Source: Gammaproteobacteria bacterium (GTDB lineage Bacteria > Pseudomonadota > Gammaproteobacteria > Steroidobacterales > Steroidobacteraceae). Taken from it: DNA of 15,238 nucleotides. Shown here piece after piece: positions 7,831 through 14,477 of the stretch; the stretch's first letter is position 1; every line of letters starts with the position of its first letter. A program made the position numbers and the translations under genes. Below the pieces are notes generated by a model. The model was not told the DNA's origin and did not search any database. It was given only the letters and a program-made list of their open reading frames with translations. The stretch lies in NCBI GenBank assembly GCA_028293725.1, contig JAQGOE010000035.1, positions 1 to 15,238 on the forward strand, written 5' to 3'.

Positions 7831-8079
7831 TTACCTCAGCAGGCGCTTCAGCTCCGCGGCGTCGAGGCGGTGCCGGCAGACAACGCTTCCATCGAGCAGG
7901 AGAACGGGGACATCAAGTCCGTGGCGGCGCTGCAGGAGCGGATCGCTGTCGACATCGACGATGTCTATGGGAGGGAGTGCGGTCGTAGCGGCCAGGGCGC
8001 GCAGCTCGGTCAGCATCTCGTCGCACAACTCACAGTCGTGACGGTGGACGACTGTCAGACGCGGTGTATCGGAGGCCAC
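7831..8079 (-). CDS. Small glutaredoxin-like (thioredoxin-fold) CxxC protein
   Basis: An 82-residue cytoplasmic protein of the glutaredoxin-like family (DUF836 type). The redox motif CELC is at residues 16-19 after the first strand (LTVVHRHDCELCDEM). The cis-proline region follows (LDVPVLLLDGS, P58), then a final helix (DAAELKRLL). Family members are presumed thiol oxidoreductases; the substrate is unknown. The start is a GTG at 8079. A strong Shine-Dalgarno, TAGGAGG, overlaps the rseB stop codon and lies 11 bases before the GTG, so translation is probably coupled to rseB. A similar small thioredoxin-fold gene is often found near lepA in gammaproteobacteria. Only one extra cysteine (C68) is present. 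Confidence 0.85.
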   Translation of the reverse strand: MASDTPRLTVVHRHDCELCDEMLTELRALAATTALPPIDIVDVDSDPLLQRRHGLDVPVLLLDGSVVCRHRLDAAELKRLLR

Positions 8080-8094
8080 GTGAAGGCCGGCCTC

Positions 8095-9117
8095 CTAATG
8101 ATGCGGGCCGGCTTGCACGGAGTTGGCTATGAAGCGCACCGTCGCGGGAGGCACCTCGCCTACTGCCGTTACCTTGTGGCCGTCGATGAATGTCGAGAAG
8201 GCTGACGAGGAGCCGACACGCGCGGATTCGTCCACGGGGGGCTCATCGGGAGAGGAGTTGAGATGAGACTTTTCCTCGACGAACACTGACACGGACGCGA
8301 GCCCGTCAGTGAATACGAGATGGTCCACAGGATCGGTCGATCCCGGCAGGGTTTGCGCCTTGCGGACAGTCATCTTGAATCCGGGCGGCAACTTCAGCGC
8401 GTCCCACACCACAGGGTCTACGGCTCCCGAATCCTTCGGCGGTATGGCATCGTCACCACTGCGCAGCCACTGGAACCCCTCGGTTGAGATTTCAGGCTTG
8501 AAAGCCGCGTCGGGAATACGGGAAGACAGGGTGAGACTCGCGAACACGACCTGCTCTATAACGCGACCGTGCGTGTCGCAGAGTTGTGTCTTCAGAGGCA
8601 TCGCGGTGGTCTCGTCGATCCACAAGCGATAGCCGTAACGATACTCATCCTTGGGTGTGACGGTGATGAGGTGCGTGTCACGTCCCACGAGGCGGGTCTT
8701 AGTGACTTCCTTCAGGTCGTAAAAGCTCGCCGTCTGGTCGTTGATGGTGGGGAAACCACTCAGCAGCGACTCTTTCGCGGGACGGCTCTCGACCAGGACC
8801 GTACGCTTGTCCGGGAGATAGCAGGCGAGGTTCGAGCCGGTTCGGATGAATTCGCGCCCGGAGCCGTCGAGGGAGACCAGGCGCTCGGAGACGGCGCCGT
8901 TCTGGACACGGTGAATGATGCGCAGCATCTCCACCCTCCCCCCCTGCCAATGGGAGAAGGTCCCGTCATAGTTCCGGCTGGTCAGTGCCTCGTTCATCCG
9001 CTCGAGCCACTTGCCAGGCTCATCAGCCAGCGCCACCCCAGCCATCGCCAGGGCCAGCGTAAACCAGCTGCTCAGCGCAAACGTAGTGCCACGCTCGCTA
9101 CTGCGGATTCTTCGCAT
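8095..9117 (-). CDS. rseB: Sigma-E regulatory protein RseB/MucB
   Basis: Periplasmic regulator that binds the periplasmic part of RseA and shields it from the site-1 protease until envelope stress relieves it. The ATG at 9117 gives 340 residues with a signal peptide (hydrophobic LSSWFTLALAMAGVALA, cut near residue 31). The N-terminal LolA-like domain begins WLERMNEALTSRNYDGTFSH and continues through the LRIIHRVQNGAVSERLVSLD region. The smaller C-terminal domain covers roughly the last 130 residues (LPPGFKMTVRKAQ, DHLVFTDGLASVSVFVEE). The start lies inside the end of rseA (20-base overlap), with GAGG about 12 bases upstream, so coupling is likely. A GTG at 9180 would add 21 residues rich in Arg before the signal peptide and is improbable. 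Position after rpoE-rseA confirms the call. Confidence 0.95.
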   Translation of the reverse strand: MRRIRSSERGTTFALSSWFTLALAMAGVALADEPGKWLERMNEALTSRNYDGTFSHWQGGRVEMLRIIHRVQNGAVSERLVSLDGSGREFIRTGSNLACYLPDKRTVLVESRPAKESLLSGFPTINDQTASFYDLKEVTKTRLVGRDTHLITVTPKDEYRYGYRLWIDETTAMPLKTQLCDTHGRVIEQVVFASLTLSSRIPDAAFKPEISTEGFQWLRSGDDAIPPKDSGAVDPVVWDALKLPPGFKMTVRKAQTLPGSTDPVDHLVFTDGLASVSVFVEEKSHLNSSPDEPPVDESARVGSSSAFSTFIDGHKVTAVGEVPPATVRFIANSVQAGPHH

Positions 9118-9781
9118 CGTCTTGCACGTCCTCGGTTGGTTCCTCCGACCCCGCGGACGTGCCTGCGGTTCCCGACTCACTCGCCATAAAAGACGAGAGC
9201 AGATTGCGGCGCGTGACCGGCGAGGAGAACTCGCTATGCGCGACGACGTAATTCGCGAGCTCGGTGCTCGGGACTACGAGCCGGCGGGGGGAATTCTTCG
9301 GGACCACATAACTGTCGGACTCACCGGTGTTGCCCCGGGTCGTCGCGGAAGCGACGGTCGCGGCAACCGGGGTGTTGACCGTCGCGATAGCGGGGACAAC
9401 CGTCTGCGCCATTGCAGGCAGGGCGTCGGGCAATACCTGTGATCGCATCCAGATGATCGACACGGCGGCTACGCCAGCGGCAGCGGCAACGCCCGCGAGT
9501 GGCTGCCACCAACCGATGTCCCAGCGCTTCTTAGGCTGGGGTGCGGGCTCGGCAGCAAGAGGTGCCTCGGAAGAGATTGCGGCGCTGACGCGGCCGGCCA
9601 GCCCGGCATTCAGACGCACACCCCGCTCGGCCCGGATGGTGGCTCCGATCACCGCGTAGCGGCCCCAACGCGCCTTGAGTTGCTCATCGCGCGACAGGCG
9701 ACGCGCCAGCAGCTCGCATTCGGCCGCGGGCAGCTCGTCGTCGAACATGGCGGACAGCTGACTATCCAATTCCTCGTTCAT
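9098..9781 (-). CDS. rseA: Anti-sigma-E factor RseA/MucA
   Basis: Single-pass inner-membrane anti-sigma factor of 227 residues. The cytoplasmic sigma-binding domain is at the N-terminus (EELDSQLSAMFDDELPAAE, then ARWGRYAVIGATIRAE). One transmembrane helix follows at about 94-112 (PLAGVAAAAGVAAVSIIWM). The periplasmic tail is Ala/Thr/Val-rich and low in complexity, and should contain the regulated-proteolysis and RseB-binding sites; I cannot place these from sequence alone. Its ATG overlaps the rpoE stop as ATGA, so stoichiometric coupled translation is expected. The end overlaps rseB by 20 bases. Family membership is clear from the N-terminal domain and the operon position. Confidence 0.94.
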   Translation of the reverse strand: MNEELDSQLSAMFDDELPAAECELLARRLSRDEQLKARWGRYAVIGATIRAERGVRLNAGLAGRVSAAISSEAPLAAEPAPQPKKRWDIGWWQPLAGVAAAAGVAAVSIIWMRSQVLPDALPAMAQTVVPAIATVNTPVAATVASATTRGNTGESDSYVVPKNSPRRLVVPSTELANYVVAHSEFSSPVTRRNLLSSFMASESGTAGTSAGSEEPTEDVQDDAKNPQ

Positions 9782-10386
9782 CCCAGCTCCTCCACTCGAC
9801 CCAGACCCCCTTCGAAAACCTCACGCAGGCGGCGGTCGATGGCTTCGCGCGCCCGGAAGATGCGTGACCGGACGGTGCCCACGGGGCAATCCATGGTCGC
9901 GGCGATCTCTTCGTAGGAGAGGCCTTCGAGCTCGCGTAGAACAATGGCGGTACGCAGATCCTCAGGCAGGGCTTCAATCGCGGCGTTCACCGTCGAGCGG
10001 ATCTCATCCGTCAGCACGAGCCCTTCGGGTGTGTCAGGGTCTTTCATCCGGCCTTGCATGTCGTAAGACTCATCGGTGTTGTTACGGTCGAGGTCATATT
10101 CGATGGGGCTGCGGTCGCGCGAGACGACTGCATTTTTCGCGGTGTTGATGGCGATGCGGTAGAGCCATGTGTAGAAGGCGCTGTCCCCGCGGAACTGGGG
10201 CAACGCGCGGTAGGCCTTGATGAAGGCTTCCTGGGCAATGTCCTCGGCTTCCGCCGGATTGCGCACGTAACGCATGACCAACTTGACCAGTTTGTGCTGG
10301 TACTTGAGAACCAGCGCATCAAATGCTCCCTTGTCGCCGCGCTGTACGCGGCGGACGAGGCTGAGATCGCTTACATCGGCGCTCAT
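9778..10386 (-). CDS. rpoE: RNA polymerase sigma factor RpoE (AlgU type)
   Basis: Extracytoplasmic-function sigma factor for the envelope-stress response. The ATG at 10386 gives 202 residues (E. coli RpoE has 191). Region 2 is very close to the E. coli protein: YQHKLVKLVMRYV, then QEAFIKAYRALPQFRGDSAF and YTWLYRIAINTAKN (residues 29-85). Region 4 carries the helix-turn-helix LSYEEIAATMDCPVGTVRSR (156-175). AGGGG lies five bases before this ATG. An open frame reaching back to 10518 would translate through the promoter and is rejected. It heads rpoE-rseA-rseB and is preceded by a sigma-E type promoter, consistent with autoregulation. The C-terminal tail EGGLGRVEELG is slightly longer than usual. 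Confidence 0.97.
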   Translation of the reverse strand: MSADVSDLSLVRRVQRGDKGAFDALVLKYQHKLVKLVMRYVRNPAEAEDIAQEAFIKAYRALPQFRGDSAFYTWLYRIAINTAKNAVVSRDRSPIEYDLDRNNTDESYDMQGRMKDPDTPEGLVLTDEIRSTVNAAIEALPEDLRTAIVLRELEGLSYEEIAATMDCPVGTVRSRIFRAREAIDRRLREVFEGGLGRVEELG

Positions 10387-10430
10387 GGGCGCCCCTGCTC
10401 CTGGACAGAAGGTCGCTCCACGGCGACCTG

Positions 10431-10458
10431 AATAGACCCTGAACTCATTTGAAAGTTC
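10431..10458 (-). promoter_or_regulatory. Probable sigma-E autoregulatory promoter of rpoE
   Basis: On the minus strand GAACTT (10458-10453) is followed, after exactly 16 bases, by TCTAT (10436-10432). This matches the sigma-E/AlgU pattern GAACTT-N16/17-TCtgA at the -35 and most of the -10. A transcript starting near 10424 would have a leader of about 38 bases before the rpoE ATG. Self-activation by sigma-E is well known in E. coli and Pseudomonas. Confidence 0.75.
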
Positions 10459-10461
10459 AGG
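10438..10461. repeat. Perfect 8-bp dyad over the sigma-E promoter -35
   Basis: CCTGAACT (10438-10445), eight bases, then AGTTCAGG (10454-10461), an exact inverted repeat. The right arm contains most of the -35 element and the left arm lies in the -35/-10 spacer. The size and symmetry would suit a dimeric DNA-binding protein; which one is unknown. Confidence 0.6.
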
Positions 10462-10570
10462 CACCGTGCCGCTAAATGGGAGGTGCGGCGGTAATGCGGT
10501 TCCGGACTGTGCGCCCATTGCAAAGATGTGACGGATCTAACAGTCGGCGCCGTGGCGATGGCTCTCAAAG

Positions 10571-10585
10571 GCGCCTCTTTGGCGC
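10571..10585 (-). terminator. Weak candidate terminator after sdhE
   Basis: GCGCC (10571-10575), loop TCTTT and GGCGC (10581-10585) form a 5-bp GC stem about 38 bases after the sdhE stop. On the transcribed strand it is followed by CTTTGAG, a poor T run, so termination would be partial at best. Confidence 0.3.
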
Positions 10586-10622
10586 AGGATCATGCCTGAG
10601 GGGGGAGACGACTGCCATAGGC

Positions 10623-10943
10623 TCAGCAGCCCGGGCGGGCCGGGGCGGCGAGAGGGTTCGCGGACGCAAAGCCGGCGATTTGCGCGACCAGAGTGGCAAG
10701 CTCGCGGTCCGCAGGAATTGCCTGCCCGAGCAGGTAATCGACCAACACGGGGTCAGGGAGCTCCAGGAAACGGGCGAGCGTCTGCCGCTGCCCTGCGGAG
10801 GACTGCGGTAGCTCCCGGCGGGCGAAGCGCTCGAGAAGCACATCCAGTTCTTTCATCCCACGGCGGCAGCGCCACAGGAGGCGGCGCGCTTCCGGGTCGA
10901 GAGTCGTCGTCGGAGTGACGATGGCGTTGAGGTTCGTGGGCAC
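10623..10943 (-). CDS. sdhE: Succinate dehydrogenase flavinylation factor SdhE
   Basis: A small cytoplasmic protein (YgfY/Sdh5 family) needed for covalent attachment of FAD to SdhA. The functional motif RGMKELD is at residues 28-34, matching the RGxxE loop of E. coli SdhE, in the context RRLLWRCRRGMKELDVLLER. The family pattern continues with LARFLELPDPVLVDYLLGQ and ADRELATLVAQIA. I take the GTG at 10943 as the start (106 residues). It lies 14 bases after the sdhB stop, and the longer in-frame extension would run back into sdhB. There is no good Shine-Dalgarno, so translation may depend on coupling with sdhB. The N-terminal extension and short Ala/Pro tail make it somewhat longer than the 88-residue E. 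coli protein. It ends the sdh operon just before the rpoE promoter. Confidence 0.92.
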   Translation of the reverse strand: MPTNLNAIVTPTTTLDPEARRLLWRCRRGMKELDVLLERFARRELPQSSAGQRQTLARFLELPDPVLVDYLLGQAIPADRELATLVAQIAGFASANPLAAPARPGC

Positions 10944-10957
10944 TGTAGAGACGGTCT

Positions 10958-11743
10958 TTAGCTTTGGCGCTCGACGAGCATTTTTTTGATCTCGGCGATG
11001 GCCTTGGCGGGGTTGAGATCTTTGGGGCACACGTCGGTGCAGTTCATGATCGTATGGCAGCGGTAGAGGCGGAAGGGATCCTCGAGCTCGTCGAGGCGCT
11101 CGCCGGTGGCCTCGTCACGACTGTCGATAATCCAGCGGTAGGCCGCCAAAAGCGCGGCGGGGCCGAGGAAGCGATCGCTGTTCCACCAATAGCTCGGGCA
11201 AGCGGTGGAGCAGCACGCACAGAGGATACACGCCGCAGGGCGGTCAATCTTCTCTTGTTCTTCCTTCGACTGCAGGCGCTCACTATCGGGCGGTGCGGGG
11301 GTCCGTGACTGAAGCCACGGCTTAACAGACGCGTATTGCGCGTAAAAGTTCGTGAGATCGGGAACAAGATCTTTCACGACCGGCATGTGCGGCAGCGGAT
11401 AGATCTTGATGTCGCCCTTGAGGTCATCCTGCATGGAGGTGGTGCAGGCAAGGCGGTTCACGCCATCGATGTTCATGGCGCACGAGCCACAGATTCCCTC
11501 CCGGCAGGAGCGCCGGAAGGTGAGCGTCGAATCGACGGTGCCTTTGATCAGGATCAGCGCATCGAGAACCATCGGACCGCAGCCCTTCATATCGAGCTCG
11601 TACGTGTCGACGCGCGGGTTTTCGCCCGAGCTCGGGTCGAAGCGGTAGATCTTGAAGGTGCGCACGTCGGCGGCACCCGCTGGCGCCTTATGGACGATGC
11701 CCTTGCGGATCCGGGAGTTGGGAGGCAGTCGGAATTCGGTCAT
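10958..11743 (-). CDS. sdhB: Succinate dehydrogenase iron-sulfur subunit
   Basis: SdhB (261 residues) carries electrons from the flavin in SdhA to ubiquinone. Ligands are complete. For [2Fe-2S]: C80, C85, C88 and C100 ([20 protein letters not shown]). For [4Fe-4S]: C172, C175, C178 and C239. For [3Fe-4S]: C182, C229 and C235. All seven C-terminal cysteines are offset by exactly 23 from E. coli SdhB. The quinone-site tryptophan is kept in CPSYWWN (W187, equivalent to E. coli W164). The ATG at 11743 follows sdhA after a 30-base spacer made of two near-identical 15-base units, each with a GGTGA Shine-Dalgarno-like core. sdhE follows 14 bases after the stop. Confidence 0.98.
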   Translation of the reverse strand: MTEFRLPPNSRIRKGIVHKAPAGAADVRTFKIYRFDPSSGENPRVDTYELDMKGCGPMVLDALILIKGTVDSTLTFRRSCREGICGSCAMNIDGVNRLACTTSMQDDLKGDIKIYPLPHMPVVKDLVPDLTNFYAQYASVKPWLQSRTPAPPDSERLQSKEEQEKIDRPAACILCACCSTACPSYWWNSDRFLGPAALLAAYRWIIDSRDEATGERLDELEDPFRLYRCHTIMNCTDVCPKDLNPAKAIAEIKKMLVERQS

Positions 11744-11774
11744 CTGGAGTTCACCGCGTTGGGGTTCACCGCGT
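11744..11774 (-). repeat. Tandem 15-bp duplication carrying the sdhB ribosome site
   Basis: On the minus strand the sdhA-sdhB spacer reads ACGCGGTGAACCCCA followed immediately by ACGCGGTGAACTCCA, 14 of 15 bases identical. The second copy places GGTGA seven bases before the sdhB ATG. The first copy begins one or two bases into the sdhA stop codon. The core GTTCACCGCGT is at 11749-11759 and 11764-11774 on the plus strand. Confidence 0.8.
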
Positions 11775-13558
11775 CAGTAGGTACGCGCTTTTGGCGGAAT
11801 CGTTTCGACGTCGCTGGTCATGGTGTTGAGGTGCACGGGGCGGTAGTCGAATCTCACCTTTCCGGGGCCCTCTACCCACACTAATGTGTGCTTCATCCAA
11901 TTCACGTCATCGCGATTGGGGAAGTCTTCGCGTGCCTGGGCGCCACGGCTTTCCGTACGGTTTTCCGCCGAGTGAATCGTGGCCGTCGCCTGGAGGAGCA
12001 GATTCTCCAGCTCGAGCGTCTCAATGAGATCGCTGTTCCAGATGAGAGAGCGGTCGGTGATGTGGACGTCTGCGAAGGACTCGAACGTCTTTGCGAGCTT
12101 CACCGTACCTTCGTGCAGGGTCGGGCCAGTACGGAAGACGGCGGCATCGAGTTGCATCGTCTTTTGCATCTCGAGGCGGATTTCGGCGGTAGGCCGAGAG
12201 CCCTTCGCGTTGCGCAGCTTGTCGAGACGCGCGACGGCGAACTCACCGGCATCTTTCGCGAGCGGCTTGTGACGGGTGTCCGGCTTCACGACTTCGGCGC
12301 AGCGACGCGCGGCTTCGCGGCCGAAGACGACGAGGTCGAGCAGTGAGTTCGAGCCGAGACGGTTCGCGCCGTGGACGGAGACGCACGCCGCTTCGCCGAC
12401 AGCCATCAGACCCGGCACCACTGTGTCCGGATCTTTGTTCTTCGGCTGCACGACTTCGCCGTGGTAGTTACACGGAATGCCGCCCATGTTGTAGTGAACG
12501 GTGGGCAGTACCGGGATGGGTTGTTTCGTTACATCGACGCCAGCGAATATGCGGGCCGTCTCGGCGATACCGGGAAGCCGCTCGTGGATCACGCCGGGCC
12601 CGAGATGCTCTAGATGCAGATCGATGTGATCGTGCTCGGCTCCAACACCACGACCTTCGCGGATCTCCATGGTCATCGCGCGGCTCACGACGTCGCGCGA
12701 GGCGAGATCCTTCGCGTTAGGGGCATAACGCTCCATGAAGCGCTCCCCCTTCCCGTTCGTCAGATAACCACCCTCGCCGCGCGAGCCTTCGGTAATCAAA
12801 CAGCCCGAGCCGTAGATACCCGTCGGGTGGAACTGCACGAACTCCATGTCCTGCAACGCGAGCCCGGCGCGCAACGCCATGGCGTTACCGTCTCCGGTGC
12901 ATGAGTGCGCGGAAGTGCAGGAGAAGTAAGCGCGTCCATAGCCGCCGGTGGCGAGGATCGTGGAGTGCGCGCGGAAGCGATGGAGCTTACCTTCGGTCAT
13001 GTCGAGGGCCACGACACCGCGGCAGACGCCCTCTTCCATGATGAGATCAATCGCAAAGTACTCCACGAAGAAGGTCGCGGAGTGTTTTATCGACTGCTGA
13101 TACAGAGTGTGGAGCATCGCGTGACCGGTGCGGTCGGCGGCGGCGCAGGTGCGTTGGGCGATGCCCTTGCCGTAGTGCGTCGTCATACCGCCGAAGGGGC
13201 GCTGATAGATGCGTCCAGCTTCGGTACGGGAGAACGGCACGCCATAGTGCTCTAACTCAATGACGGCGGCCGGCGCCTCCTTGCACATCAGCTCGATGGC
13301 GTCCTGGTCGCCGAGCCAGTCCGAACCCTTGACGGTGTCGTACATGTGCCAGCGCCAGTCGTCCTCGCCCATGTTGCCAAGGGCGGCGCTGATGCCGCCC
13401 TGCGCGGCGACCGTATGACTGCGCGTGGGAAATAACTTCGTCACGCACGCCGTGGACAAACCGGCTTCGGCGAGCCCGAGCGTCGCGCGTAATCCGGCGC
13501 CGCCGGCTCCGACGACAACGACATCGTAAGTGTGGTCGATGAATTCGTATGCGCTCAT
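11774..13558 (-). CDS. sdhA: Succinate dehydrogenase flavoprotein subunit
   Basis: SdhA oxidises succinate to fumarate on the cytoplasmic face of the inner membrane and passes electrons to SdhB. It has 594 residues (E. coli 588). The dinucleotide-binding motif [11 protein letters not shown] covers 13-23. H48 in [10 protein letters not shown] is the expected covalent FAD attachment site. Substrate-site elements are in place: [20 protein letters not shown] (H244, E257, R260), R288 in ASRDVV, H355 in HYNMGG and R400 in GANRLG, by comparison with E. coli. The C-terminus ends PPKARTY, close to the usual PPKIRTY. Its ATG overlaps the sdhD stop as ATGA. Confidence 0.98.
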   Translation of the reverse strand: MSAYEFIDHTYDVVVVGAGGAGLRATLGLAEAGLSTACVTKLFPTRSHTVAAQGGISAALGNMGEDDWRWHMYDTVKGSDWLGDQDAIELMCKEAPAAVIELEHYGVPFSRTEAGRIYQRPFGGMTTHYGKGIAQRTCAAADRTGHAMLHTLYQQSIKHSATFFVEYFAIDLIMEEGVCRGVVALDMTEGKLHRFRAHSTILATGGYGRAYFSCTSAHSCTGDGNAMALRAGLALQDMEFVQFHPTGIYGSGCLITEGSRGEGGYLTNGKGERFMERYAPNAKDLASRDVVSRAMTMEIREGRGVGAEHDHIDLHLEHLGPGVIHERLPGIAETARIFAGVDVTKQPIPVLPTVHYNMGGIPCNYHGEVVQPKNKDPDTVVPGLMAVGEAACVSVHGANRLGSNSLLDLVVFGREAARRCAEVVKPDTRHKPLAKDAGEFAVARLDKLRNAKGSRPTAEIRLEMQKTMQLDAAVFRTGPTLHEGTVKLAKTFESFADVHITDRSLIWNSDLIETLELENLLLQATATIHSAENRTESRGAQAREDFPNRDDVNWMKHTLVWVEGPGKVRFDYRPVHLNTMTSDVETIPPKARTY

Positions 13559-13938
13559 GCAGCGCCTCCGAACGCCACCTTCAGAACAGCAAAAATGCCT
13601 GCGGCCGCAACGACCGCGTGGATGAATGTGGTCAGGACGAGTGTCAAGGTTTTAGAGCCGCCGTGGACATAGTCCTCTACGACGACCCTTACGCCGAGTT
13701 GCGAATGCCAGGTCGCCACGAGAATGAACAGAATGAGCAGCAGCGCAGTCGATTCTTGTGCCATCCAGCTGACGACGGTCACGTGCTCGAACGACGGCAA
13801 CGATAGCAGAGACACGACAAACCAGATCGTCAGCGGCACCAGCGCGATGGAGGTCAGCCGCTGCAGCCACCAGTGATGCACACCCTCTTTCGCGGAACCC
13901 GTGCCTAACACTTTACCCAGTGGGCTGCGCAAGCTCAT
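13555..13938 (-). CDS. sdhD: Succinate dehydrogenase membrane anchor SdhD
   Basis: A 127-residue hydrophobic anchor with three transmembrane helices (about 30-48, 57-77 and 98-122). With SdhC it holds heme b and forms the ubiquinone site. H78 in ATWHSQLG fits the heme-ligand histidine, and D89-Y90 in EDYVHG fits the quinone-site Asp-Tyr pair. The 12-residue gap between H78 and Y90 equals that between H71 and Y83 of E. coli SdhD. The start overlaps the sdhC stop (ATGA) and the end overlaps the sdhA start (ATGA), so all three are probably translationally coupled. Confidence 0.94.
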   Translation of the reverse strand: MSLRSPLGKVLGTGSAKEGVHHWWLQRLTSIALVPLTIWFVVSLLSLPSFEHVTVVSWMAQESTALLLILFILVATWHSQLGVRVVVEDYVHGGSKTLTLVLTTFIHAVVAAAGIFAVLKVAFGGAA

Positions 13939-14330
13939 GACTGGTGCGTTCCCGGGCAGAAGGCCCAGTAGAGAAAGCCGATCATCAGCAAGACGCTCAC
14001 GGTGCCGACGATCCAGGCACTGCGCTTCGATTGGCTGCGCTCGAGGCCGTGGCCCGTGTCCCAGATCAGGTGCCTCAGCCCGGCGACCAGGTGATACGAG
14101 AACGCGAGCAGCAGCACCATGTAGAAAAGTTTAAAGATCGGCAGCGACAGAACGCCGATGGCCCGCGTGTAAGCGGCCGCGCCGCTCGCGATCGCCATGA
14201 GCCAGCACACGAGGAGGAGCAGTCCGATCGACAGCACGAGGCCGGTGATGCGGTTCGCGAAGGACGTAAAGAGTGTGTAACGGAACATCCGGTACACGGA
14301 GAGATGGGGTGAGAGAGGTCGTTGCGGCAT
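13935..14330 (-). CDS. sdhC: Succinate dehydrogenase cytochrome b556 subunit SdhC
   Basis: A 131-residue membrane anchor beginning MPQRPLSPHLSVYR, the common RPLSPHL start of this family. It has three transmembrane helices (about 28-49, 62-86 and 104-123). H80 in FSYHLVAGLRH matches heme-ligand H84 of E. coli SdhC. S23 and R27 (FTSFANRITG) match the ubiquinone-site S27 and R31. The residue equivalent to E. coli H30 is asparagine here (N26). The ATG at 14330 has no clear Shine-Dalgarno. An ATG at 14405 would add 25 residues rich in Arg/Pro that the family lacks, and would translate through an apparent operator, so I reject it. First of the tightly overlapping sdhCDA genes. Confidence 0.94.
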   Translation of the reverse strand: MPQRPLSPHLSVYRMFRYTLFTSFANRITGLVLSIGLLLLVCWLMAIASGAAAYTRAIGVLSLPIFKLFYMVLLLAFSYHLVAGLRHLIWDTGHGLERSQSKRSAWIVGTVSVLLMIGFLYWAFCPGTHQS

Positions 14331-14477
14331 AGATGGTTTGGTTTGTCGCGCGGTGAGGGGTGGTGGCGGTGCGTGTCGCGGGCCGTACTGCCGAACGCAG
14401 TACATCTCGTGCGCAGTTCATTGCCCTACGCAGTAGACGCCGTATGCGGTCCCTGCCGTGCGCGCTTTTCGGTTACT
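14331..14477 (-). promoter_or_regulatory. sdhC leader with dyad and repeated heptamers
   Basis: This 147-base spacer upstream of sdhC should hold the sdh promoter or operator. It contains an exact dyad GTACTGC-CGAAC-GCAGTAC (14385-14403). The heptamer CGCAGT(A/T) occurs three times in the same orientation at 14396-14402, 14412-14418 and 14429-14435, spaced 16 and 17 bases apart. I could not find a convincing sigma-70 -35/-10 pair. The regulator is unknown. Confidence 0.5.

Noticed and set aside
10387..10518. N-terminal extension of rpoE
   Set aside because: It would translate through the sigma-E promoter and dyad; the ATG at 10386 has a good Shine-Dalgarno and matches the family start.
14331..14405. 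25-residue N-terminal extension of SdhC from the ATG at 14405
   Set aside because: Arg/Pro-rich, absent from the family, and overlaps the apparent operator dyad.
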